Source: an uncultured Duganella sp. | GTDB lineage: Bacteria > Pseudomonadota > Gammaproteobacteria > Burkholderiales > Burkholderiaceae | Direction: 5' to 3' | Length of the DNA stretch: 41,023 nt | NCBI GenBank assembly: GCA_946482335.1 | Contig: CAMLRG010000024.1 | Coordinates: forward strand, 1 to 41,023 | In this document: piece by piece, positions 6,887 through 15,457 of the stretch | Numbering within the stretch: position 1 is the stretch's first letter | Layout of the letters: each line of letters begins with the position of its first letter | The notes under the pieces: model-generated | Database searches by the model: none | What the model was told of the DNA's origin: nothing | The model's input: only the letters and a program-made list of their open reading frames with translations | Program-made: the position numbers and the translations under genes

Positions 6887-8435
6887 GCGCCGCAGCCTGG
6901 CCCTGCTGCCGCTGGCAGCGGGCTTGGCGGCGGCCTTCCCGGCGCATGCCGCATGGGATTTCACCCCAATGGCCACGGCCCGTGCCACGTATTCCGACAA
7001 TGTCACGCTGCGCGCGGACGACCAGGCCGAGAGCGGGATGGTGCTGCAGCTGACGCCCGGCTTCCAGCTGGTGAACCGCTCGCAGCGCTTCGATTTCAGG
7101 CTCAACTACGCGCTCAACCTGTTCACTTATTCGGGCAGCCGGCCCAATGGCGCCCAGCGCCACAGCCAGGACTTGAACGGCAACCTGAATTCGCGCCTGG
7201 TGGAGGACTTGCTGTACCTGGACGCCAGCGCCGCCGTCCGCCAGCAGGCGGTGTCGGCCTTCGGTCCGCTGCAGTCGGGCAACGACTACGTCAGCAACAA
7301 CCGCAATGAAGTGCGCAGCTACCGCGTCAGCCCCTACCTGGTGCACCGCTTCGGCGCCTTCGCGAACGGCGAGCTGCGCTATTCCCGCGATTCCGTCAGC
7401 ACCGACCATATCGGCATGCGCCGCAGCGATGGCAACACGGTCAGCGCACAGCTGGTCAGCGGCCCCACCTTCCGCCGCTTCGGCTGGGATGCCCGCGTGG
7501 CGCGCTCCGTGGTCGAGGAACAATTGCCGACCGGGGTCAACAGCAGCAACGAACAAACCACCAGTTCCAAGACCGCCAATCTGGGCTTGCGCTATGCCGC
7601 TTCGCCGCAATTGAATGTGGGCGTGTTCGGCGGCTATGACGATTACGACTTCAGCGGCCTGGGCGGTGCCCAGTCCGGCGCTGCCTACGGTGCCAACCTG
7701 CAGTGGACGCCATCGGCGCGCACCTCGCTGCAAGCGTCGGCCGGCCACCGCTTCTACGGTCCCAGCTACAGCCTGGCCCTGCAGCACCGCAGCCGCGGCA
7801 CCATGTGGAACGTCAGTTACAACGATGCGGTGAGCACCAGCCGCAGCCAATTCCTGCTGCCGCAGGCGATCGATACCGCCGCCATGCTGGACAACCTGTT
7901 CCGCGCCCAGATCAGCGACCCGCTGTTGCGCGCCGCTGCCGTGCAAGCCTATATGCAGCAAGCCGGTTTGCCGCCTTCGCTGGCCAGCAGCATCAATTTT
8001 TTCAGCAACCGCTACTCCCTGCAGAAGCAGTTGAGCGCGTCGGTGGCATGGCAACTGGCGCGTACCACCAGCATGTTCAGCCTGTACAAGAGCCGGCGCG
8101 AAATGCTGTCGAGCCAGCAGGTCGACAACAGCTTGCTGGGCAGCTCGCTGGCTATCTACAATGACAACACCGAGCAGGCCGGCGCCATGGTCAGCGTCAG
8201 TTACCGGCCGGGGGCGCAGACCGTGGTGACCTTGACCGGCAATGCCATCAACGTCAAATCGCTGGCCGCCACGCAAACCAACCACCACCGCGACGTCCGC
8301 CTCAACCTGGCCCGTACCTACAGCCCGCGCGTGAGCGGCAGCGTGGAATTACGCCACGTGAAGGGCAGTGCCGGCCTGGGCGGCCAGCAGTACACGGAAA
8401 ACGCCGTGACCGCGGTCCTGACGTCGAAATTTTAA
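6867..8435 (+). CDS. XrtA-associated outer-membrane beta-barrel protein (TIGR03016 type)
   Basis: This 522-residue protein has a basic N-terminus and signal peptide (VKRRSLALLPLAAGLAAAFPAHA). The rest is alternating polar/hydrophobic strands typical of a large beta-barrel, with Asn/Ser/Gly-rich turns and a C-terminal phenylalanine (VLTSKF). It matches the uncharacterised PEP-CTERM-locus barrel family found between the tyrosine kinase and the AAA ATPase in such loci. A role in polymer secretion or anchoring at the outer membrane is inferred from location. Two in-frame ATGs exist, at 6867 and 6879. The second, MVKRRS, gives the more normal signal peptide and a shorter overlap with the kinase gene, so it may be the real start. 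Confidence 0.88.
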   Translation: MIITMVKRRSLALLPLAAGLAAAFPAHAAWDFTPMATARATYSDNVTLRADDQAESGMVLQLTPGFQLVNRSQRFDFRLNYALNLFTYSGSRPNGAQRHSQDLNGNLNSRLVEDLLYLDASAAVRQQAVSAFGPLQSGNDYVSNNRNEVRSYRVSPYLVHRFGAFANGELRYSRDSVSTDHIGMRRSDGNTVSAQLVSGPTFRRFGWDARVARSVVEEQLPTGVNSSNEQTTSSKTANLGLRYAASPQLNVGVFGGYDDYDFSGLGGAQSGAAYGANLQWTPSARTSLQASAGHRFYGPSYSLALQHRSRGTMWNVSYNDAVSTSRSQFLLPQAIDTAAMLDNLFRAQISDPLLRAAAVQAYMQQAGLPPSLASSINFFSNRYSLQKQLSASVAWQLARTTSMFSLYKSRREMLSSQQVDNSLLGSSLAIYNDNTEQAGAMVSVSYRPGAQTVVTLTGNAINVKSLAATQTNHHRDVRLNLARTYSPRVSGSVELRHVKGSAGLGGQQYTENAVTAVLTSKF

Positions 8436-8450
8436 GCAGCAGGGTGCACC

Positions 8451-9482
8451 ATGTATGAAAGCTATTACGGGCTGAGCGACAAGCCCTTCCGCCTGCGGCC
8501 CGATCCGCACTTCTTCTTCGGCAGCAAGGGCCACAAGCGGGCCATGGCTTACCTGGAATACGGCCTGTCGCAGGGCGAAGGCTTCATCGTCATCACCGGC
8601 GAAGTCGGCGCCGGCAAGACCACCCTGGTGCGCAACCTGTTCAACCATATCGCATCGGACCGCATCGTGACCTGCCACCTGGTCAACACCCACCTCGATT
8701 CCGACGACGTGCTGCGCGGCGTGGTGGGCGGCTTCGGCCTGCCCTGTGAAGACACGGCCAGCAAGACCACCCTGCTGGGGCGGCTGGAAACCTTCCTGCG
8801 CCAGTGCGAGCAGGAGGGCAAGCGCGCCCTGCTGGTGGTTGACGAAGCGCAGAACCTGACGCCGAAAGTGGTGGAAGAATTGCGCATGCTGTCCAATTTC
8901 CAGACCGACGAAAAATCGCTGCTGCAGACTTTCCTGCTGGGCCAGCCGGAATTCCGCGCCACGCTGCATAGCCCGGGCATGCAGCAATTGCGCCAGCGCG
9001 TCATCGCCACCTACCACCTGGGGCCGATGGACAGCGCGGAAAGCCAGGCCTATATCGAGCACCGAATGCGCACCGTCGGCTGGAACGGCAACCCGCGCCT
9101 GACGCCGGCCGCCTTCGCCGCCGTGTTCGGCTACACGGGCGGCATCCCGCGCAAGACCAACCATTTGATGGACCGCTTGCTGCTGATGGGCTTCCTGGAA
9201 GAGATGCAGGAATTCACCGAGGCCGACGTGGACACGGTGATCCGCGACATCCAGCAGGAATTCCAGCCGCCGCCGGCCGATCCCGCGCCGGCGGCGCCCG
9301 CCGCGAACGGGGCGGCGCAGCCGGGCTTCGAACCGGACATGATGTTCGGCGGCCAGTATCCGAGCGTGCTCGACGAGCGCATGATGCGCGTCGAAAAATC
9401 CTTGACCTCGGTGCTGTCGATCCTGAAGAAGATCGTGCGCTCGCCGTCTGCCTACAATATCCCCCAGGACAGCAACGAATGA
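8451..9482 (+). CDS. XrtA-associated AAA ATPase (ExeA/TIGR03015-like)
   Basis: The product has 343 residues beginning MYESYYGLSDKPFRLRPDP, the characteristic N-terminus of the ExeA-like ATPases in PEP-CTERM loci. Walker A is GEVGAGKT (50-57) and Walker B LLVVDEAQNL (127-136), followed by a sensor-like LLGQPE. The C-terminal part (about 285-343) is Pro/Ala-rich and then helical. It is a cytoplasmic or membrane-peripheral ATPase thought to support assembly or secretion; the exact role is not established. Here it follows the barrel gene by 15 bases and overlaps the epimerase gene by four (ATGA). Confidence 0.92.
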   Translation: MYESYYGLSDKPFRLRPDPHFFFGSKGHKRAMAYLEYGLSQGEGFIVITGEVGAGKTTLVRNLFNHIASDRIVTCHLVNTHLDSDDVLRGVVGGFGLPCEDTASKTTLLGRLETFLRQCEQEGKRALLVVDEAQNLTPKVVEELRMLSNFQTDEKSLLQTFLLGQPEFRATLHSPGMQQLRQRVIATYHLGPMDSAESQAYIEHRMRTVGWNGNPRLTPAAFAAVFGYTGGIPRKTNHLMDRLLLMGFLEEMQEFTEADVDTVIRDIQQEFQPPPADPAPAAPAANGAAQPGFEPDMMFGGQYPSVLDERMMRVEKSLTSVLSILKKIVRSPSAYNIPQDSNE

Positions 9483-10609
9483 GTCCCTTCCGCATCCTGT
9501 GCGTCGTCGGGGCGCGTCCCAACTTCATGAAGATGGCGCCCATCATGGCCGCCTTCGCGCAGCAGCAACCGCAAGTCGAGGCGCTGCTGGTGCATACCGG
9601 CCAGCACTATGACGTGGCGATGAACCAGCAGTATTTCGACGCCCTGGGCATCCCCAGCCCCGACATCAACCTGGAAGTCGGTTCCGGCAGCCACGCCCAG
9701 CAGACCGCCGACGTGATGAAGCGCTTCGAACCGGCCATGGACGAAGTGCAGCCGGCCGCGGTGCTGGTGGTGGGCGACGTCAATTCCACCATTGCCTGCG
9801 CCTTGGTGGCGGCCAAGAAGGGCGTGCCGGTGATCCATGTGGAAGCGGGCTTGCGCAGTTTCGACCGCGCCATGCCGGAAGAAATCAACCGCGTGCTGAC
9901 CGACCAGTTGTCGGACTTGCTGTTCACCACCGAAGAGAGCGGCGCCGCCAACCTGGCGCGCGAAGGCATCGCGGCCGAACGTGTCCATTTCGTCGGCAAC
10001 GTGATGATCGATACGCTGCGCGCCAACCTGGCGCGCGCCATCCCGGCCGCGCAGATCGCCGCCGGCGCCGGCCGCCCGGACTTTGCCGCCGGGCCAGGCC
10101 AATATGCCGTGCTGACCCTGCACCGTCCATCGAATGTGGACGACAAGGCCGTGCTGCAGGGCTTGCTGGAAACCGCGGCCAGGATCAGCGAGCGCACGCC
10201 GGTGATGTTCCCGGTGCACCCGCGCACCCGCGCCACCATCGAGAAATTCGGCCTGAGCCACCTGCTGGACCGGCCGGAAGTGCTGCTGCTGCCGCCGATG
10301 GGCTACCACGAGATGCTGGGCCTGATGCAGGATGCGCGCGTGGTGCTGACCGATTCCGGCGGCATCCAGGAAGAAACCACGGCGCTGGGCACCCCTTGCA
10401 TTACCCTGCGCAACAATACGGAGCGCCCAATCACCGTCGACCAAGGCACCAACACCATTGCCGGCAACGACCCGGCACGCATCCTCGCGGCCTACGAGGC
10501 CCTGCTGGCCGGCGCCGGCAACTCGGGCCGCATCCCGCATTACTGGGATGGCCGCGCCGCCGAGCGCATCGCCGCCATCGTGCTGGACTGGCTGAAGGCA
10601 AGGGGTTGA
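9479..10609 (+). CDS. wecB: UDP-N-acetylglucosamine 2-epimerase (non-hydrolysing)
   Basis: The 376-residue enzyme converts UDP-GlcNAc to UDP-ManNAc in the cytoplasm. Family motifs are present in order: GARPNFMK (11-18), GDVNST with Asp100, HVEAGLRS (120-127), PEEINR (133-138), TLHRPSNVD, DSGGIQEE and RNNTERP. Its length is normal for the family. The start overlaps the ATPase stop as ATGA. Its presence in the operon indicates that ManNAc or a derivative such as ManNAcA enters the polymer. No UDP-ManNAc dehydrogenase lies in the window, so ManNAc itself, possibly deacetylated by the two deacetylases encoded here, is the simplest prediction. Confidence 0.96.
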   Translation: MSPFRILCVVGARPNFMKMAPIMAAFAQQQPQVEALLVHTGQHYDVAMNQQYFDALGIPSPDINLEVGSGSHAQQTADVMKRFEPAMDEVQPAAVLVVGDVNSTIACALVAAKKGVPVIHVEAGLRSFDRAMPEEINRVLTDQLSDLLFTTEESGAANLAREGIAAERVHFVGNVMIDTLRANLARAIPAAQIAAGAGRPDFAAGPGQYAVLTLHRPSNVDDKAVLQGLLETAARISERTPVMFPVHPRTRATIEKFGLSHLLDRPEVLLLPPMGYHEMLGLMQDARVVLTDSGGIQEETTALGTPCITLRNNTERPITVDQGTNTIAGNDPARILAAYEALLAGAGNSGRIPHYWDGRAAERIAAIVLDWLKARG

Positions 10610-10611
10610 AC

Positions 10612-11457
10612 ATGGGCGCTGCGCTCCGCAATGCGATGACCATCGACGTGGAAGACTACTTCCAGGTATCGGCCTTCGCGCCGCACATCAGCCGCGACAG
10701 CTGGCCGGAGCGCGAATGCAGGGTGGAGGCGAATATCGACCGCATCCTTGCGATCCTCGATGCCGGCAATGCCAAGGGCACCTTCTTTACCCTGGGCTGG
10801 ATCGCCGAACGCTATCCGGCCATGGTGCGCCGCATCGTGGCCGGCGGTCACGAGCTGGCCAGCCACGGCTACGGCCATTTGCGCGCCTCCGACCAGTCGC
10901 GCGAGCAATTCATGGACGATGTTGCCAGCAGCAAGAAGATCCTGGAGGATATCGGCGGCCAGGCGGTGAAGGGTTACCGCGCACCGAGTTTTTCCATCGG
11001 CCCCGGCAACCTGTGGGCACTCGACGTGCTGCAGCAGGCCGGCTACCGTTACAGCTCGTCGATCTACCCGATCGCGCACGACCATTACGGCATGCCGGAC
11101 GCGCCGCGCTTCGCCTTCCACCCGAACGGCGCCGGCGGCTTGCTGGAAGTGCCGATCACCACAGTGCGCATCGGTCAGCGCAACCTGCCGGCCGGCGGCG
11201 GCGGCTATTTCCGCCTGCTGCCCTATGCGCTGTCGCGGCACATGATGCGCCGCGTGAACCAGGCGGATGGCCAGCCGGCCATTTTCTATTGCCATCCATG
11301 GGAGCTCGATCCGGGCCAGCCGCGTCCGGCGGGGCTGGGCTTGAAGACGCGCTTCCGCCATTACGTGAACCTGGGCCGCATGGAAGCGCGCATCAAGGCC
11401 TTGACGCGCGACTTCCAGTGGGACCGCATGGACCACATTTTCCTGGGGCAAGCATGA
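10612..11457 (+). CDS. XrtA-locus polysaccharide deacetylase (NodB domain plus DUF3473)
   Basis: The start is taken at the ATG at 10612, two bases after the epimerase stop, because the frame further upstream lies inside the epimerase gene. The 281-residue product begins MGAALRNAMTIDVEDYF. Asp12/Asp15 in TIDVEDYF and His85/His89 in SHGYGH are the NodB metal site. RAPSFS is a further family motif, and the C-terminal region (YFRLLPYALSR, FYCHPWELDP) is the DUF3473 extension of PEP-CTERM-locus deacetylases (TIGR03006). It lacks a signal peptide, so it either acts on a lipid-linked or nucleotide-linked sugar in the cytoplasm or is membrane-peripheral. It should de-N-acetylate an amino sugar of the polymer. 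It is joined to the FemAB-like gene by ATGA. Confidence 0.92.
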   Translation: MGAALRNAMTIDVEDYFQVSAFAPHISRDSWPERECRVEANIDRILAILDAGNAKGTFFTLGWIAERYPAMVRRIVAGGHELASHGYGHLRASDQSREQFMDDVASSKKILEDIGGQAVKGYRAPSFSIGPGNLWALDVLQQAGYRYSSSIYPIAHDHYGMPDAPRFAFHPNGAGGLLEVPITTVRIGQRNLPAGGGGYFRLLPYALSRHMMRRVNQADGQPAIFYCHPWELDPGQPRPAGLGLKTRFRHYVNLGRMEARIKALTRDFQWDRMDHIFLGQA

Positions 11458-12662
11458 CGTCGATCATCGAAGCGGCAGCCGAGCGCCGCGCCGCGCGGGC
11501 CAAGGCGGAAGCCGAGGCGGCGACCGCGCTGGCGATGGCGGCTGGCAAAGCGGAAAACCAGGGTCAGACCCAAGCGGGGCAGACCCTTGCCGGATCGGCC
11601 GTCCCGTCTGACCCCGGTTTGCCGGTTTTAGTCCAGCTCCTGGGCCAAAGCCCCGAAGAACGCGCCCGCTGGGACGCCTTCGTCCAATCCTGCCCGCAAG
11701 CCACCTTCTTCCACCGTGCCGGCTGGCAGGCCATCCTTGAGCAGTGCTACGGCAAACAGACCTGGTTCTTCTACGTGGAAGAAGGCGGCGCCATCACCGG
11801 CGTACTGCCGCTGGCCATGATGAAGAGCCGCCTGTTCGGCCATTACCTGGCCTCGACCCCGTTCTGCGTCTACGGCGGCGTGGCCGCCACCACCGACACC
11901 GCGCGCGACCTGTTGGACAAGGCCGCCGAAGAACTGGCGTCGCACCTGGGCGTCGGCCACCTCGAATACCGCAACTACGCGCCGGCCCACCCCGGCGATC
12001 CGAAGTGGCAGGGCAAGGACCTGTACTACACCTTCCGCAAGGCCATCAGCGGCGACGACGAAGAGAACATGAACGCCATCCCGCGCAAGCAGCGCGCGAT
12101 GGTACGCAAGGGCATCAAGCTCAACCTGGAAGGCGAGGTCGACGACCATGTCGACCGCTTCTTCGCTTGCTACGCGACCAGTGTGCACCGCCTCGGCACC
12201 CCGGTATTCCCGAAAAAGTACTTCGCCATGCTGAAGCAAGTCTTCGGCGACGATTGCGAAGTGCGTGTGATCGTGCAGGACGGCCAGCTGGTGGCCGGCG
12301 TGCTGAGTTTCTTCTTCCGCGACGAAGTATTGCCGTACTACGGCGGCGGCATGGACATCGCGCGCGACGTGGCCGGCAACGACTTCATGTACTGGAACCT
12401 GATGCAAGCCTCGGCCGCGAAAGGTTACCGCATCTTCGACTTCGGCCGCAGCAAGAAAGGCACCGGCGCCTACGACTTCAAGAAGAACTGGGGCTTCACC
12501 GCGCAGCCGCTGCCCTACGAATACCAGCTGTTCGCCGCCGACGCCATGCCGGACGTGAACCCGCTGAACCCGAAATACCAGCTGTTCATCAAGCTGTGGA
12601 AGGCGATGCCGCAGCCGCTGGCCAACCTGCTCGGCCCGCACATCGTCAAGCATCTGGGGTAA
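11454..12662 (+). CDS. FemAB-like (GNAT-fold) XrtA/PEP-CTERM-associated transferase
   Basis: This 402-residue cytoplasmic protein starts at the ATG in the ATGA overlap. Family-typical parts are ATFFHRAGWQ (about 82-91), a central basic IPRKQRAMVRKG segment, and the C-terminal FDFGRSKKGTGAYDFKKNWGF motif of FemAB/PEP-CTERM proteins (TIGR03019). FemAB enzymes transfer aminoacyl groups; in these loci the acceptor could be a de-N-acetylated sugar, but that is not established. The first 60 residues are unusual: an Ala-rich helix is followed by a Gln/Gly/Pro linker (about 34-59) encoded by an imperfect REP-like palindrome that also occurs at the right end of the window. The conserved domain itself is intact. 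Confidence 0.9.
   Translation: MTSIIEAAAERRAARAKAEAEAATALAMAAGKAENQGQTQAGQTLAGSAVPSDPGLPVLVQLLGQSPEERARWDAFVQSCPQATFFHRAGWQAILEQCYGKQTWFFYVEEGGAITGVLPLAMMKSRLFGHYLASTPFCVYGGVAATTDTARDLLDKAAEELASHLGVGHLEYRNYAPAHPGDPKWQGKDLYYTFRKAISGDDEENMNAIPRKQRAMVRKGIKLNLEGEVDDHVDRFFACYATSVHRLGTPVFPKKYFAMLKQVFGDDCEVRVIVQDGQLVAGVLSFFFRDEVLPYYGGGMDIARDVAGNDFMYWNLMQASAAKGYRIFDFGRSKKGTGAYDFKKNWGFTAQPLPYEYQLFAADAMPDVNPLNPKYQLFIKLWKAMPQPLANLLGPHIVKHLG
11555..11620. repeat. REP-like palindrome inside the FemAB-like coding sequence
   Basis: AAACCAGGGTCAGAC (11555-11569) and GTCTGACCCCGGTTT (11606-11620) are inverted repeats matching at 14 of 15 positions around a 36-base centre that holds another GGGGCAGACCC. The right side continues GCCGGTTTTAG, closely matching the reverse complement of the element at 40937-40991. 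It is translated in frame as a flexible linker. Confidence 0.7.
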
Positions 12663-12665
12663 GCC

Positions 12666-13910
12666 GTGGAAGACCTGCTGCTGCTGGTGCATCGCATCCC
12701 TTACCCGCCGAACAAGGGCGACAAGATCCGCTCCTGGCATTTGCTCAAGCACCTGGCGCAGCGCTACCGCGTGCACCTGGCCACCTTCATCGACGACCCC
12801 GACGACTGGCAGCATGTGCCGGTGCTGCGGAAGGTCTGTGCCTCCACCCATTTCGCCGCGCTGGCGCCGCGCGCCGCGCGCTTGCGCAGCCTGGGCGCCT
12901 TGCTGCGCAACCGGGCACTGTCCTTCGACTATTACCGCAACGCCGGTATGCAAGCCTGGGTCGATGCCACCGTGCAGCGGCATGGCATCGGTCGCGTGGT
13001 GGTGTTTTCCTCGCCCATGGCGCAATACGCGGAAGCCTTGCCGCAGGCGCGCCGGGTGATCGATTTCGTCGATGTCGACTCCGACAAATGGCGCCAGTAT
13101 GCGCAGCGCAAAGCCTGGCCGGCCAGCATGGTGTTCGGCTACGAGGCGGACCGCCTGCTGCGCTACGAGCGTAAGGTGGCCGCCAGCTTCGACGCTTCGC
13201 TGTTCGTGTCGGCGCCCGAGGCGGAACTGTTCCGCAGCCTGGCGCCGGAAAGCGCTGCCCGTATCGGTTCATTCAGCAATGGCGTCGACACCGCCTACTT
13301 CGCGCCGGGCAGTTATGCCAACCCTTATGCGGAGGGGGAAAAAGCGCTGGTGTTCTGCGGCGCCATGGATTACTGGCCCAATATCGACGCCGTGCAATGG
13401 TTCTCGGCCGAGGTCCTGCCGGCGCTGCGCGCGCGCGACCCCGCGCTGCGCCTGGTGATCGTCGGCGCCCGCCCGGCGCCGCAGGTGCAAGCGCTGGCGG
13501 CGCAGCCCGGCATCACCGTGACCGGCACCGTGCCCGACGTGCGCCCCTATGTGGCGCATGCCGCGCTGTCGGTCGCGCCACTGCGGGTGGCGCGCGGCAT
13601 CCAGAACAAGGTGCTGGAAGCCATGGCCATGGCCAAGGCTGTGCTGGTCAGCCCGCAAGCGCTGGAAGGCATCGATGCCGAAGTGGGGCGTGAGCTGTTG
13701 CTGGCGCAGGAAGCGCCGCAGTGGATCGCCGCCGCCGCCGCCGCGCTGGCCGGCCCGCCCGCCGCGCTCGACGCCGTCGGCCGTGCCGCGCGGGCGCGGG
13801 TGGAAGCGGCCTACAGCTGGGACGCGCGGCTGGCGCCGCTGGACCGCATGATCGAAACGCCGGCCGCGCACGATAGCGCTGCCGCCAACCCTGTCTGGAA
13901 CCCAGCATGA
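12666..13910 (+). CDS. XrtA-locus sugar transferase of the TIGR03087 type
   Basis: A GTG start at 12666, three bases after the FemAB-like stop, gives 414 residues. The N-terminus LLLVHRIPYPPNKGDKIRSWH is diagnostic of the PEP-CTERM/XrtA glycosyltransferase group 1. VIDFVDVDSDKWRQYA lies mid-protein, and the GT4-like C-terminal half has LVFCGAMDYWPNIDA, the V-x-D-VRPY region and GIQNKVLEAMAMAKAV. It is a cytoplasmic or membrane-peripheral glycosyltransferase that adds one sugar to the lipid-linked repeat unit; donor and linkage cannot be read from sequence. The stop overlaps the exosortase start as ATGA. An upstream ATG is absent, which supports the GTG. Confidence 0.92.
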   Translation: MEDLLLLVHRIPYPPNKGDKIRSWHLLKHLAQRYRVHLATFIDDPDDWQHVPVLRKVCASTHFAALAPRAARLRSLGALLRNRALSFDYYRNAGMQAWVDATVQRHGIGRVVVFSSPMAQYAEALPQARRVIDFVDVDSDKWRQYAQRKAWPASMVFGYEADRLLRYERKVAASFDASLFVSAPEAELFRSLAPESAARIGSFSNGVDTAYFAPGSYANPYAEGEKALVFCGAMDYWPNIDAVQWFSAEVLPALRARDPALRLVIVGARPAPQVQALAAQPGITVTGTVPDVRPYVAHAALSVAPLRVARGIQNKVLEAMAMAKAVLVSPQALEGIDAEVGRELLLAQEAPQWIAAAAAALAGPPAALDAVGRAARARVEAAYSWDARLAPLDRMIETPAAHDSAAANPVWNPA

Positions 13911-15457
13911 ATACCGTGCCCCATCCCGAGCACCCCGCCGCCGCGCCGCAGCCCGCTGGCCAGGGCGGGGCCAGCCGCCACGCGCTGCTGGTCGCGCTGG
14001 TGATGCTGCTGCCCTTGCTGCTGTATTTCGGCACGGCGCGCTCGCTGGTGGACATCTGGCGCCGTTCGGACACGTTCGCCCACGGCTTCGTCATCCTGCC
14101 GATCTCGCTGTGGCTGGTCTGGCGCCAGCGCGCCGTGCTACGCACGCTGCCGCTGCAGCCGTTCTGGCCCGCGCTGCTGGCGCTGGCCGCCTGCGGCGCG
14201 GCCTGGCTGCTGGCCGGGCTGGCCGGTGTCGGCATCGTGCGCCAGTATGCGCTGGCGGCCATGCTGCCGCTGACCGTGCTGGCCATCCTTGGCCGCCGCA
14301 TCACCCAGGCCCTGCTGTTCCCGCTCGGCTTCATCCTGTTCGCCGTGCCGGTCGGGGAGGGCTTGATCCCGCCGCTGATCGACCTCACCGCCAACTTCAC
14401 CATCGATGCGCTGCGCCTGAGCGGCATCCCGGTGCTGCGCGACGGGAACAACTTCTCCATCCCGAGCGGCAACTGGTCGGTGGTGGAAGCGTGCAGCGGC
14501 TTGCGTTACCTGGTGTCGTCGGTCACCCTGGGCTGCCTGTTCGCCTACCTGAGTTACCGTTCCCCCTGGCGCCGCGGCTTGTTCGTGCTGGCCTCGGTGC
14601 TGGTGCCGCTGGCGGCCAATGGGGTGCGCGCCTACATGATCGTGATGATGGGCCATCTGAGCGGCATGACGCTGGCGGTCGGCGTCGACCACCTGATTTA
14701 CGGCTGGGTCTTTTTCGGCATCGTGATGCTGCTGCTGTTCTGGATTGGCAGCTTCTGGCGCGAAGACCTGGATGAGGCCGCGCCCGCCGCCGCCGCCGGG
14801 CCTGTCCCGGCGCTGCCGCGGCGCCGCCTGCAGGGCGCCGCCGTGGCCGTACTGGCCGTGCTCGGCCTGTGGCCCGCCGTGGCGGCGCAGCTGGCATCCG
14901 GCAGCGGCGCGCCGATGCCGGCACCCGCGCCCATCGTGCTGGCGGCGCCGGCGGCGCCAGCCTTCACCGACTGGCAACCCGATTTCGCCCCGGCCAGCGC
15001 CGCGCTGCGCCAATTCCACGCCGGCCGCCAGCCGGTCGGGGTCACCGTCCTGTACTACGGCGATGAAGCGGGCGGCAACAAGCTGGTCAGCTCGACCAAC
15101 CGCTTTGGCCAGGACCGCACGGCCTTCCGTGAAAACGGCGTGGCCAGCCGCCAGGAGCCAGTGGCCGGCGCCCCCCTGGCGGTGCGCGAAGCCTTGCTGG
15201 GCGTGCCGGGCCGCCGCTTGCTGGTGTGGCAGTGGTATGTGGTCGGCGGCAAGATGACCAATAGCAACTATGTTGGTAAATTGTTACAAGCTAAGGAAAA
15301 AATGCTCACTGGCAGCGGGGATGGCGCCGCCGTGATGGTATTCTGCGCCTACGAGGAAGACCCAGCCGTAGCGCGCGCCGTGCTGCGCGACTTCCTGAAC
15401 ACCAACCTGGCACCGCTGCAGGCGGCCGTGGCCAGCAAGAGCCATTCCCAGCCATGA
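13907..15457 (+). CDS. xrtA: Exosortase A fused to an EpsI domain
   Basis: The 516-residue integral membrane protein has about eight membrane segments between residues 25 and 282. The cysteine-protease/transpeptidase residues are Cys196 in VEACSGLR, Arg241 in AANGVRAY and His262 in GVDHLIYGW. After an Ala/Pro-rich linker comes a periplasmic EpsI-type domain (about 350-510), ending with VMVFCAYEED and ARAVLRDFL. That fused form is the usual one for XrtA. It cleaves PEP-CTERM proteins at the inner membrane and probably joins them to a glycolipid or polymer. No PEP-CTERM substrate lies in the window. ATGA overlaps link it to the genes on both sides. Confidence 0.96.
   Translation: MNTVPHPEHPAAAPQPAGQGGASRHALLVALVMLLPLLLYFGTARSLVDIWRRSDTFAHGFVILPISLWLVWRQRAVLRTLPLQPFWPALLALAACGAAWLLAGLAGVGIVRQYALAAMLPLTVLAILGRRITQALLFPLGFILFAVPVGEGLIPPLIDLTANFTIDALRLSGIPVLRDGNNFSIPSGNWSVVEACSGLRYLVSSVTLGCLFAYLSYRSPWRRGLFVLASVLVPLAANGVRAYMIVMMGHLSGMTLAVGVDHLIYGWVFFGIVMLLLFWIGSFWREDLDEAAPAAAAGPVPALPRRRLQGAAVAVLAVLGLWPAVAAQLASGSGAPMPAPAPIVLAAPAAPAFTDWQPDFAPASAALRQFHAGRQPVGVTVLYYGDEAGGNKLVSSTNRFGQDRTAFRENGVASRQEPVAGAPLAVREALLGVPGRRLLVWQWYVVGGKMTNSNYVGKLLQAKEKMLTGSGDGAAVMVFCAYEEDPAVARAVLRDFLNTNLAPLQAAVASKSHSQP

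Noticed and set aside
11555..11620. CRISPR-like or tandem repeat array
   Set aside because: There are only inverted and imperfect copies, with no regular spacers; it fits a REP-like palindrome.
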